This document shows, in pieces, positions 20,405 to 29,000 of a stretch of DNA of 64,000 nucleotides. Every line of letters begins with the position of its first letter. Within the stretch, counting starts at the first letter, position 1. A model generated the notes under the pieces. The model worked only from the letters and a program-made list of their open reading frames with translations, did not search any database and was not told the DNA's origin. The stretch spans positions 248,001-312,000 of the forward strand of contig NZ_BAABAE010000003.1 of the NCBI RefSeq assembly GCF_039537265.1. Direction: 5' to 3'. Made by a program: the position numbers and the translations under genes. Source of the stretch: Terrimesophilobacter bigeumensis. Lineage in GTDB: Bacteria; Actinomycetota; Actinomycetes; Actinomycetales; Microbacteriaceae.

Positions 20405-21555
20405 CGACAGCGAATTTCGAGGCCGCGGCGGGGAAGCAGTTCACCCTGGGCAGTGACCTGAGCATCAACTCCCTGCCCAAGGTCTCCCTGCACGACCACC
20501 TCGACGGCGGCCTCCGCCCGCAGACGATTATCGACCTCTCGACCGAGCTGGGCCTCGACCTTCCGGCCCCGGATGCGGCATCGCTCGGAGCCTGGTTCGC
20601 GAGCCAGTCCGACTCCGGCTCGCTCGTCGAATACCTCAAGACCTTCGACGTGACGATCTCGGTCATGCAGACGCCGGAAGGGCTCGCGAGGGTCGCTCGT
20701 GAGTTCGTCGAGGATCTTCACGCCGACGGGGTCATCTACGGCGAGGTCCGCTGGGCGCCCGAGCAGCACCTCACCCGGGGCCTCAGCCTCGATGAGGTCG
20801 TGGATGCGGTCCAGGGAGGTATCGAGGACGGCATCGCCGCGGTCGCCGCCGCCGGTGGCCGCATCCGGATCGGCCAGCTCGTGAGCGCCATGCGCCAGAA
20901 CGACAACGGGCTCGAGATCGCTCAGCTCGCCGTCCGCCACCGCGAGCACGGCGTCGTCGGGTTCGACATCGCCGGACCGGAGGACGGGTTCCCGCCGAGT
21001 CGGATGCGCACGGCCTTCGACTACCTCGCCGAGCACTACCTGCCGACCACCGTGCACGCCGGGGAGGCGGCGGGTCTCGACAGCATCCGGAGCGCCCTGT
21101 TCGACGGACGCACCCTGCGACTTGGCCACGGCGTCCGCCTCGCCGAGGATATCGAGGTCGAGGAGACCGCTGCAGGCGATTCAGCCGGGGGCGACAGCAC
21201 CTTCGTGACGCTCGGCCCGCTCGCGGAGTGGGTCAAGGACCGCGAACTCGCCCTCGAGCTCAGCCCGACCTCGAACCTGCAGACCGGCGCGATTGCGCAG
21301 TGGGGCAGCGAGCTCGTCGACCACCCGTTCGACCTGCTCTACCAGCTCGGGTTCCGCGTCACGGTCAACACCGACAACCGCCTCATGAGCAACACGACGC
21401 TCAGCCGAGAGCTGGCGATCCTGGCCGACACGTTCGGTTACGACCTCGGCGACCTCGAGGTCTTCCAGCTCAATGCGGCCGCGGGAAGCTTCCTTCCGGT
21501 GGAGGACCGCGAGGAACTCGCGAACCGCATCGTGGCCGGTTTCGGCGACGCCTGA
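20401..21555 (+). CDS. add: Adenosine deaminase
   Basis: Converts (deoxy)adenosine to (deoxy)inosine. The 384 residues carry the zinc ligands H31 and H33 (HDHLDGGLRP), the third His in VHAGEAAG, the HGVRL block and the NTDNRLMS region with the metal-binding Asp. GLRPQTIIDL is typical of the Add group rather than adenine deaminase. The ATG lies in the IclR stop and is also 6 bases after TAGATT (20389-20394), so it may be read both in the operon and as a leaderless mRNA. Confidence 0.95.
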   Translation: MTTANFEAAAGKQFTLGSDLSINSLPKVSLHDHLDGGLRPQTIIDLSTELGLDLPAPDAASLGAWFASQSDSGSLVEYLKTFDVTISVMQTPEGLARVAREFVEDLHADGVIYGEVRWAPEQHLTRGLSLDEVVDAVQGGIEDGIAAVAAAGGRIRIGQLVSAMRQNDNGLEIAQLAVRHREHGVVGFDIAGPEDGFPPSRMRTAFDYLAEHYLPTTVHAGEAAGLDSIRSALFDGRTLRLGHGVRLAEDIEVEETAAGDSAGGDSTFVTLGPLAEWVKDRELALELSPTSNLQTGAIAQWGSELVDHPFDLLYQLGFRVTVNTDNRLMSNTTLSRELAILADTFGYDLGDLEVFQLNAAAGSFLPVEDREELANRIVAGFGDA

Positions 21556-21634
21556 GTTCCACCGGGATCTGATGGCTGCTCGCATCGGGGAGCCGGATCG
21601 GGCAGTATGTAACGACGACGGTCTCGGGAGGATT

Positions 21635-22138
21635 GTGAAGTTCGACACCAGGGCACGGATACTGGGTTCCCTGGCAGGCACCGGGCTGGCGATGGCGCTG
21701 GGTGCGGGGCTGGCGCTCGCGGCGGGCGGTGTATTCTCGGTCCCCGACCAGGTGCCGCCCTCGCCCGCACAGGGTTCGAGCGCGACCCGGTCCGAGGTGC
21801 ATGCGCGCACGGATGGCGGGAATCCGGGCGGTACGCCGGACACGTCGCCGCCGCCGTCGCCCGCGCAGAAATCGCGGTCGGGCGCAGCGCCTCCCGCCGG
21901 ACCACCGGCCCGTGCCGTGCCGTCGCCTCACGCCGCCCCACCGCCTGCTGCGCCACCGCCCGCGCCGCCGGTGGAGGCTCCTGCGGCCCGCCTTGCTCCT
22001 GCGCCGGGCCCGTCACCATCCGCCGAGGGGGATGCCGAAGCCGAGGACGATTGCCGATCGGATGACCACGGAGACGACGACGGCTCGTATCGCTGCGATG
22101 ACGACGACCATCACCGAGGCGAACACCGTTATCGGTAG
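21635..22138 (+). CDS. Secreted proline-rich protein with acidic, His/Asp-rich tail
   Basis: Not a recognised family. The 167 residues begin with a signal-like sequence (RILGSLAGTGLAMALGAGLALAAGGVFS). Then comes a Pro/Ala-rich stretch (repeated APPPA and PPAPP, about residues 70-125), typical of wall-spanning linkers. The tail is strongly acidic with His (DDHGDDDGSYRCDDDDHH) and holds two Cys. The tail could bind metal ions; that is inference. The GTG start follows GGGAGG by 5 bases. It is convergent with the NlpC/P60 gene, whose product is also an envelope protein. Confidence 0.65.
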   Translation: MKFDTRARILGSLAGTGLAMALGAGLALAAGGVFSVPDQVPPSPAQGSSATRSEVHARTDGGNPGGTPDTSPPPSPAQKSRSGAAPPAGPPARAVPSPHAAPPPAAPPPAPPVEAPAARLAPAPGPSPSAEGDAEAEDDCRSDDHGDDDGSYRCDDDDHHRGEHRYR

Positions 22139-22179
22139 TGCAGCCGGCATGCTGCCGGGGCCGGGCACCGAGCCGAACG

Positions 22180-22824
22180 CTACGGGGTGGCGGCGAGTCG
22201 CAGGTAGACCGGGTTGCCCCAGATCGGGTGGAGTTCGACGTAGCGTCCCCACCGCGGAGAGTCGAGCAGCATCCCGCCGCCGGCGTAGATTCCGATGTGC
22301 TGTCCGGGCCACCAGAGCAGGTCACCGGGAACGGCGTCGGCCGGCGAGATCCTGACACCGTACCGAGCCTGGGCGTCCGCCGTGCGGGGGAGGCTGATGC
22401 CGAAACCCTTGAAGACGTACTGGGTGAACCCGTCACAGCTGAAGCTCGTCGTCGGGCTGTTTCCCATACCGTAGGGGACGATGCCGACGAACTGCATCCC
22501 GTAGGCGACGACGGCGGCCCCGCTGTAGGTCTGCGCCGGCGGGTTGAGTGTCACGAAGCGGTTGACGGCCACGGAGGCGACGACCGGGGCCGGCTTTGTT
22601 GCGCTGTACCCGTCGCGGCTGACGGCGAGTTCTACTGCCGGGGCTGAGGCGAAAGTCTGGGTGATGACCTCTTTGGGTGCCAGCGCGGCGACATTCCCCT
22701 GGCCACTGTCCTGATTGAACGCGTAGGCCGGAAGTGCGAGGGTCGCCACGAGTCCTCCGGAGACCGCGATGACCGCGAGCTTCGCGAATTGCTCTCGGAC
22801 TTTCTTGGAACTCAAGCGGAACAA
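22180..22824 (-). CDS. NlpC/P60-family peptidoglycan endopeptidase
   Basis: Exported cysteine peptidase acting on cell-wall peptides. A signal peptide (FAKLAVIAVSGGLVATLALPAYA) leads into a short linker, then the NlpC/P60 core: C130 in SFSCDGF, GDLLWWPGQHIGIYAGGGMLLDSP with H176, and PVYLRL at the end. The usual DCSGF is SCDGF here, but Cys and His are in the right order. The start is a TTG (22822-22824) after AGAAGGG. The long conserved-looking leader upstream may be a c-di-AMP riboswitch, which is often found before such genes in actinobacteria. Confidence 0.88.
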   Translation of the reverse strand: MFRLSSKKVREQFAKLAVIAVSGGLVATLALPAYAFNQDSGQGNVAALAPKEVITQTFASAPAVELAVSRDGYSATKPAPVVASVAVNRFVTLNPPAQTYSGAAVVAYGMQFVGIVPYGMGNSPTTSFSCDGFTQYVFKGFGISLPRTADAQARYGVRISPADAVPGDLLWWPGQHIGIYAGGGMLLDSPRWGRYVELHPIWGNPVYLRLAATP

Positions 22825-22844
22825 ACCCTTCTCTTACCTGGAGA

Positions 22845-23000
22845 CAGTTGCCGTGGTTGGCATCTTGGCGGCGCCCTCTCCGGGCAAACCCGAGGTCAAT
22901 GGTACCCCGTGCCCGGCTGAGACCCAATCGCGAGGGCCAGGTTCAGGACTTTCCCAGCCCCGGACACCGCAGGGGGAGACGCCCTCACGGTCGATACGGC
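22845..23000 (-). promoter_or_regulatory. Possible c-di-AMP (ydaO/yuaA) riboswitch
   Basis: A GC-rich leader of about 150 bases before the NlpC/P60 gene. On the minus strand it contains AGTCCTGAACCTGG, then a pairing GGGTCTCAGCCGGGC, then ACGGGGTACC and CGGGTTTGCCCGGAG. This layout resembles the ydaO consensus (CTGAATCC-type and GGGGACCC-type blocks), but I cannot fold or score it here. Context supports it; the match is not exact. Confidence 0.4.
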
Positions 23001-23011
23001 CTGGCGATGGC

Positions 23012-24337
23012 TCAGCGGCCGAGCAGGTCGAATCGGGCGAGCGCGTCGGCGTCGCGCGAGTAGGTCGCCGAACTGCGGGCGGTGTCGAGCGCGGCGACCG
23101 GATCGGATTCTGCTTCGGCGACGGCGAGCAGCCGCTCGGCTTCGGCCAGCCTCGTCCTCGCCTCGGCGCCGACTCCGCCGCGGCGGGTGGTGATGAAGTT
23201 GCGGGTCGCCGTGAGCTGGCTGCGGGCCCCGACGAGCGCCCCGACCAGCGCGGTCCTCGCACCGTCGAGGCGTCGTTGCTGATTGCGGGCGCCCGCCATG
23301 CTCGAGTCCAGTTCGGCATTGGCGGCGCGCAGGACCTCGAGGGTCGCGAGTGGGTCGGTCAGCAGCGCGTGGGCGGCCAGTGCGCGTTCGACCGTCCCGA
23401 TGGCGCGGCCGACGGCGGCGCTCGAGTCGGCATCCGGCGGGGCGTCGCGCAGCGCTCGCGCCTCGGCGAGGTTCTTCTGGGTGGACCCGCGCAGTGAGGT
23501 GACGGCATCCGAAGCCTTGCCGAGCTCATCGCGCAGGGCGTCGATGGCATCGAGGAAACGCCCGGCCCGATAGGCGCCCTCACCGGCCTCCCGGATGAGG
23601 TCGGTCGCCGGTCGCGCATCGGCCACCGCTTCGCCGTCCCGGCCGTCGAGTGCCTCCTGGGCGCGATCGGCGGCGGATGTCGCCTTCTCGCGCTCCTGAG
23701 CGGCCCGGTCGAGGTTGTCGGCGACCGACGCGATCGCACTGGCCGAATAGTCGGAGCGGAGCGTGGCGAGCGTCGCGGTGGATGCGGCCATCCGGGCGTC
23801 GAGCGCCTCGATTGCGCGGCCGACCGCGGCGAGGTCGGCGGGAGCGTTCTTCTCGAGTTCGCGCCGGGCGGCGAACGCCTTCTCCTGTGCGTCGAGTGCA
23901 TCCTGCGTGCTCTCGCACAGGTGCACGATCCTCGCACTCCACTCGCGGCGCTGGGTCTCGGTGTCGGGGTGGGCGTCGTCGAGCTTCTGCTGGAGGCCGA
24001 ATGCTTCGCGCAGATCGGACCGCGCGGTGACGAGTACCCGCTCGAACTCCTGGGAGGTGACATCGCCGAACTGGGCGATCGCGAATCCGAGCTCGTCCTC
24101 GGCGTTCTTCACCGCGTCGTCGGCCCGCACGAGCAGGATGTTGGCCTTCTGCTGGAGCGCCCCCAGCGCATCCTCACGTCGGCCCGCCCTGCGCTGGCCT
24201 GACCTGCCCTGGCCAACCCTTCCCTGGCGGGCCGTGCGCCGGGCGAGCAGCCAGAACCCGGCACCCACGGCGAGGACGAAGATCACGACGAGCGTGATGC
24301 CGACGGTCCACGCGGCGCTGACCAGTTCACCACCCAT
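23012..24337 (-). CDS. Membrane-anchored coiled-coil protein
   Basis: 441 residues. One N-terminal membrane helix (WTVGITLVVIFVLAVGAGFWLLARR) is followed by a basic patch of Arg/Gly/Gln and then about 380 residues rich in Ala, Glu, Arg and Leu with heptad spacing: long cytoplasmic helices or coiled coil. It resembles the C-terminal part of actinobacterial TPM-domain proteins, but there is no TPM domain in this reading frame. The function is unknown. The ATG lies 7 bases after TAAACT (24345-24350, minus strand), so it is likely leaderless. It is separated from the NlpC/P60 gene by the candidate riboswitch. Confidence 0.75.
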   Translation of the reverse strand: MGGELVSAAWTVGITLVVIFVLAVGAGFWLLARRTARQGRVGQGRSGQRRAGRREDALGALQQKANILLVRADDAVKNAEDELGFAIAQFGDVTSQEFERVLVTARSDLREAFGLQQKLDDAHPDTETQRREWSARIVHLCESTQDALDAQEKAFAARRELEKNAPADLAAVGRAIEALDARMAASTATLATLRSDYSASAIASVADNLDRAAQEREKATSAADRAQEALDGRDGEAVADARPATDLIREAGEGAYRAGRFLDAIDALRDELGKASDAVTSLRGSTQKNLAEARALRDAPPDADSSAAVGRAIGTVERALAAHALLTDPLATLEVLRAANAELDSSMAGARNQQRRLDGARTALVGALVGARSQLTATRNFITTRRGGVGAEARTRLAEAERLLAVAEAESDPVAALDTARSSATYSRDADALARFDLLGR

Positions 24338-24391
24338 GCGGGCTAGTTTATGGGGACGCGATCGAGGCAGGGCAGAGTTCTCCCCTGGCCG

Positions 24392-25849
24392 TCAACCCGT
24401 GCGTTCTCGCTGCAGGTGTCGGATGACGGGACTCTTGCTTCGAAGCGGGATCGGCACCTGTTCCGGATCGACGGCCCGGGGCGGGACGAGCCAGAATCCA
24501 TTGCCGGACCCCGATGCCCGCCGACCATCGACGGCCTCCCGGCCGAAGCGCCGGATCTCCCAGTGATTGTTGTGCAGGAGCAGGTGGTGGAAGCGGCACA
24601 GGAGCACGCCGTCGTCGATGTCGGTCGCGCCGTGATCGCGTTTCCAGTGCCGAATGTGATGGGCCTCGGTGAAGGCCGGCGGCTGGTGGCAATCGGGCCA
24701 GAGGCAGCCTCCGTCACGGGACGCGAGAGCCTCTCGCTGCCGCTGGTTGTAGAGGCGCTGGGTGCGACCGAGGTTGAGAGGCATCCCGTCGACGGTGACG
24801 GTGAGTTCGACCGAGTCGCCGCAGCAGAGGTCGGCGGCCACGGACTCCGGGCTGATCGGCGACTGGTCGTTCTCGATCACGCCGAATCCGATACCGGTGC
24901 GGATCGTCTCCTCGGTGGCGACGAGCTTCACGAGCGGCCGCATGCGACTCTGGGCCTTCTGCGGGTCGGCACCCGCACCGACCCGCACGAGTTCGACAAG
25001 CGCGTCGAGGGCGATGCGGTCGGTCGTGCGCTGGTCGTCGACGATGGCCTGCGCACGTCGCTGCTCGTCCGGGTCGACGAAACGCGGGCCGCCACGTCGG
25101 GGGCTCGTGAACGGATCGAGGGCCGCCGACAGGGCGGCAGCGGATTCCGGATCGGCCTCGCCGGCGAATCCGTACATGCCGTTGGCCTTCGCGTAGAGCC
25201 GGAACCCGCCGCGCTCGTAGAGCTCCTGCTGGCGCGCCTTCACCCCCGTGAGGTCGATGAGGTCGCGTTCGAGGCGTGCAGTCTTGTAGGCATGATCTGC
25301 GCTGAGGGTGGTGGCCTCGTCCACGAGTCTCGTCGCGAGTTCGCGCAGTGCCTCGATGCCGACCTGCTCGGTGGGTCGGCCCAGTCCGCGGCGGAGGGCC
25401 CCGGCACAATCGACCGAGAGGTCGCCGGAGGCGACAGCGGCGGCGATGGGGGCATCCCAGGGGAGCACGAGGGGTTCACCGGCGATCTCGGTGACGCCGG
25501 TATCGAGGAGTTCCTGGGTCGCCGAGGCATCGTCGAGCGCCTTGCCGAGTGAGACGAGCTGTGCAGCTTCGCGACCGGTTGTCTTGGTCACCGATTCGAG
25601 CATCTTCTCCGGGCTGGAGAACCCTTCGCGCGCGGCGAGTCCCGAGTGGCCGAACTCCCGGCGGGAACGGCGGGCCACCTCTGCTGCCGCATGGGCCTCG
25701 AATGCGCCCAGTCGGCGCTTGTGGTCGGCGATCGCCCGCGTGAATTCGAGCACCTGCGCATCCGAGAGGCGCTGGAAGTCGGCGGCGCACGACCCGAACT
25801 CGACCACCGCGGTTGCGGAGGTCACGAGGGTCGACGCCAGATCGTTCAC
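24392..25849 (-). CDS. DUF222 / HNH endonuclease-motif protein
   Basis: Member of the large actinobacterial DUF222-HNH (13E12-repeat-like) family; the biological role is unsettled. The 485 residues have the helical DUF222 part (about 20-330), then a C-terminal HNH with a zinc knuckle: CLWPDC, AHHIRHWKRDHG, NGVLL-like DDGVLLCRFHHLLLHNNHW. All Cys and His of the fold appear intact. The start is GTG (25847-25849), 6 bases after TAGAAT inside a 36-bp palindrome, so expression is probably tightly regulated. Confidence 0.9.
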   Translation of the reverse strand: MNDLASTLVTSATAVVEFGSCAADFQRLSDAQVLEFTRAIADHKRRLGAFEAHAAAEVARRSRREFGHSGLAAREGFSSPEKMLESVTKTTGREAAQLVSLGKALDDASATQELLDTGVTEIAGEPLVLPWDAPIAAAVASGDLSVDCAGALRRGLGRPTEQVGIEALRELATRLVDEATTLSADHAYKTARLERDLIDLTGVKARQQELYERGGFRLYAKANGMYGFAGEADPESAAALSAALDPFTSPRRGGPRFVDPDEQRRAQAIVDDQRTTDRIALDALVELVRVGAGADPQKAQSRMRPLVKLVATEETIRTGIGFGVIENDQSPISPESVAADLCCGDSVELTVTVDGMPLNLGRTQRLYNQRQREALASRDGGCLWPDCHQPPAFTEAHHIRHWKRDHGATDIDDGVLLCRFHHLLLHNNHWEIRRFGREAVDGRRASGSGNGFWLVPPRAVDPEQVPIPLRSKSPVIRHLQRERTG

Positions 25850-25885
25850 ATTGCGATTCTATTATGTTCTAATATAGATCGCAAT
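25850..25885. promoter_or_regulatory. AT-rich palindrome overlapping the HNH gene promoter
   Basis: Outer arms ATTGCGAT / ATCGCAAT match perfectly, and the inner TCTATTA / TAATATAGA nearly match. The minus-strand -10 TAGAAT (25856-25861) lies within one arm. It abuts the GTG start and is far richer in A and T than its surroundings. It is most likely an operator, or an autoregulatory site for the HNH protein. Confidence 0.6.
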
Positions 25886-26046
25886 ACGGATGCTTAGATT
25901 AGTGTATAACTTCGTATCAACAGGAACCGCGACCAGAGAAGCAGTGACGCCGGGCTCGCCCGCCCCATCCGTTCGTCCCCCCGCCAACCGCGCAAAACCG
26001 GCCTCGCCTCCCCGGAAATCACAGGTTTTCTGCTTAAGGTGGCATC

Positions 26047-29000
26047 GTGTGGCGGGCCGGCAATCATGACGACGACTTCCTGGAAGAACCAGCGGAGCTC
26101 CTACCCGACCCTGCCCGCGCCGAGACGCAGGTCACCGCCCCCCACGCCCTGAGCCTCGGCGACCCGAGCTTCACCCCCGTCAACGTCGCCGAGCCGACCT
26201 GGGACGGCTGGCGACAACAGCTCGGCGGGATCGGCGGCGAGAGCCCGCTCCTCCATTTCGTCGACGGCCCGGCGACGCGCATCGAGCTCGGGGCGACGCA
26301 TCCGGGTGGTCTCGCGCAGTTCATCACCGGCAAGACGACTCTGCTGTCGAACCTCATTCGTGACGACCTCGCGCTGCGCGCCGCCAAGCACGCAGCGGGG
26401 GCGATCTCGGCGAAGGCCCTCGAGCTCGCGACCGCGCGCGGCATCGACTCCGTGCATCTGGGCATCGGCATCGCCGAGTGGCAGTTCGACGGAATCGACC
26501 ATCGCGCGCCGATCCTGCTGCGCCCGCTCGCCATCCGCCGTTACGGCAGCGACTTCGAGCTTCGCCTGCGCGGGCAGCCGTTCCTGAACCCGGCCCTCGC
26601 CGCCGCCCTCGAGTCGCAGTTCGGCATCGTGCTCGACGCGCGCGGATTCGTGGCGCTGGCCGAACAGGACGGCTCCTTCAAGCCGAACCCCGTCATCGAC
26701 CGCCTGCGTGGGCTCACCGGCCACCTCGAATGGTTCAATGTTCAGCCCCGCCTCGTCGTCTCCTCCTTCGCGGATGTCGCCACCGCCCTCGTCGCGGATG
26801 CCGCCGACCTGGAGCACCCGCTCCTCGATGCGCTGGCCGGCAACCCGAGCGCGAAATGGGCGGTGGAGGAGAGCTATCGCCAGGCCGAACTGCAGAACCC
26901 CGACCAGCGCACCCCGGAGACCGATACGTTCCTCCTCGATGCGGACGCCGAACAGGAGAACGTGATCGCCCAGATCGCGGCGGGCAACTCCGTGGTCGTG
27001 AAGACTCTGCCCGGCACCGGCGGGACGCAGACGATCGTCAACGCGATCGGCGCACTCGTGCAGCAGAACAAGCGGGTGCTCGTCGTGAGCCCTCGCCGGG
27101 CATCCCTCCACGGCATCGCGCAGCGCTTCGGCGATATCGGCCTCTCGGGCCTCGCCGTCTCACCGGCGACCCTGCGCCGCGACATCATCCGGGGGATCGG
27201 TCGCAACGAGAAGGCCAGGTCGCCGAAGCTCGGTGAGATCGACGAAGCCCTCGTGCGCCTGCGCAAGGTGCTCCTCGACTACCGGGGTGCGATCGCCCGC
27301 ACCGATCCAGAGCTCGGGGTCTCCGTACTCGACTGCCTCACCGAACTGTCGCGGCTGGCCCTGCTGCCGACCCCGCCGGCGACGACCGCGAGGCTCGGAC
27401 GGGCATCCGTCGAACTCATGGCGAAGGGGCGGGAGCGCGCCGCCACCACGATGGTGCAGGCGGCCAGGCTCGGAGAGTTCAAGTACGGCCCGGGCGACTC
27501 CGCCTGGTACGGCGCGAGCTTCACCAGCACCGAGCAGGCCACCCGTGCGCACGGCATCGCCAAGCAGTTGTATCACGTGGAGTTGCCGCGGCTCGTCGAC
27601 CGGGCCAACCAGCTCGTCGGCAGCACCCGGATGCGTCCCTTCGAGACGATCGCCGAGCTCGGCGTGTACCTGCGGCTGCTCACCGACATCCGCGACACGC
27701 TCGACAAGTTCCTGCCCGTCGTCTTCGACCGTTCGCTCAGCGAGCTCATCGCGGCGACGAGTTCCCGCAAGGAGTCGGCGCACATGTCGGGCGCCAACCG
27801 GCGTCGGATGCGGCGGCTCGCCCGCGAGTACCTGAGGCCTGGCGCCCACGTGCCCGAGCTCAACGAGGCGCTGCGGCGCATCCAGCAGCAGCGGTTCCTC
27901 TGGCAGCGATTCGCCACCGACGGGGTCGCGCCCGAGGTGCCGGTCGGCATCGCCGACGTGCAGGTCGCCCACCAGCAGGTCATGCAGGACCTGGCGGCGC
28001 TCGACGAGCCGCTCGGCAACCACACGACCGCGAGCCAGCTCGCCAACATCCCGGTGAACGAGCTCGCCGTCCGGATGGCGGGACTCGCCGCAGAGTCGGA
28101 TGCCCTCCACAACCTGCAGGAGCGCACGGCGCTTCTCTCCACGTTGCGCGAACTCGAACTCGACCCGCTCCTGGCCGATCTCGCTGGCCGGCATGTGCCG
28201 GAATCCCAGGTGGCCGCGGAACTGGAGCTGGCCTGGTGGCGCTCGACGCTCGAATCGCTCCTCGAGGCGGACCGGGCGTTGCTCGGTGCGAACACGGATG
28301 TGCTCGACCGTCTCGAGGCCGACTTCCGCCTGGTCGACGAGGCGCACGCATCCGGAAGCGCCCAACTGCTCGCCTGGCAGCTCGCCGAGAACTGGAGCAT
28401 CGGGCTCGTCGACTGGCCGGAGGAGGCGAGCGCCCTCAAACGCCTGCTGCGCGGTCCGGGCACGACCTCCCGCGACCTGCAGGAGGCTGCTCCGCATCTT
28501 TCCCGCGTCGCGGCGCCGGTCTGGATCGCCTCGCCGTACGAGGTGCCCGGCATCACCGACACGCTGCGGTTCGACGCCGTGTTCCTCGTGGATGCCGGTG
28601 CGACGACGATCGCCGAGAACGTCGGCGGCATCCGGCGGGCGAAGCAGGTCGTCGCGTTCGGCGATCCCGTCACCCAGACCCCGTCGGCCTTCGAGCTCGC
28701 GCTCGGCGAGGGGGAGCCGGTCCCGCACACCGAGGAGGAGCTCGACGAGCTGCACGCCTCGTCGGCGCTCGCCGTGCTCGGCACGCTGCTTCCGACGCTC
28801 ACGCTCACCCGCAGCTATCGTGCCGGTGGCGAGGATCTCGCCGAGCTCGTCAACCGCCGCTTCTACTCCGGGCGCATCGAGTCGATCCCCTGGGCAGGCA
28901 GCTTCCTCGGGCACGGCAGCATCCGGATCGACCACGTCGACAACGGAACCGGCATGCCCGACCCCGAGACCGGTGCCGTCGAGAGTGTGGACGCCGAGGT

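Noticed and set aside
25910..25925. Sequence ATAACTTCGTAT resembling one arm of loxP
   Set aside because: Only one 12-base half-site, no second arm and no spacer; chance similarity.
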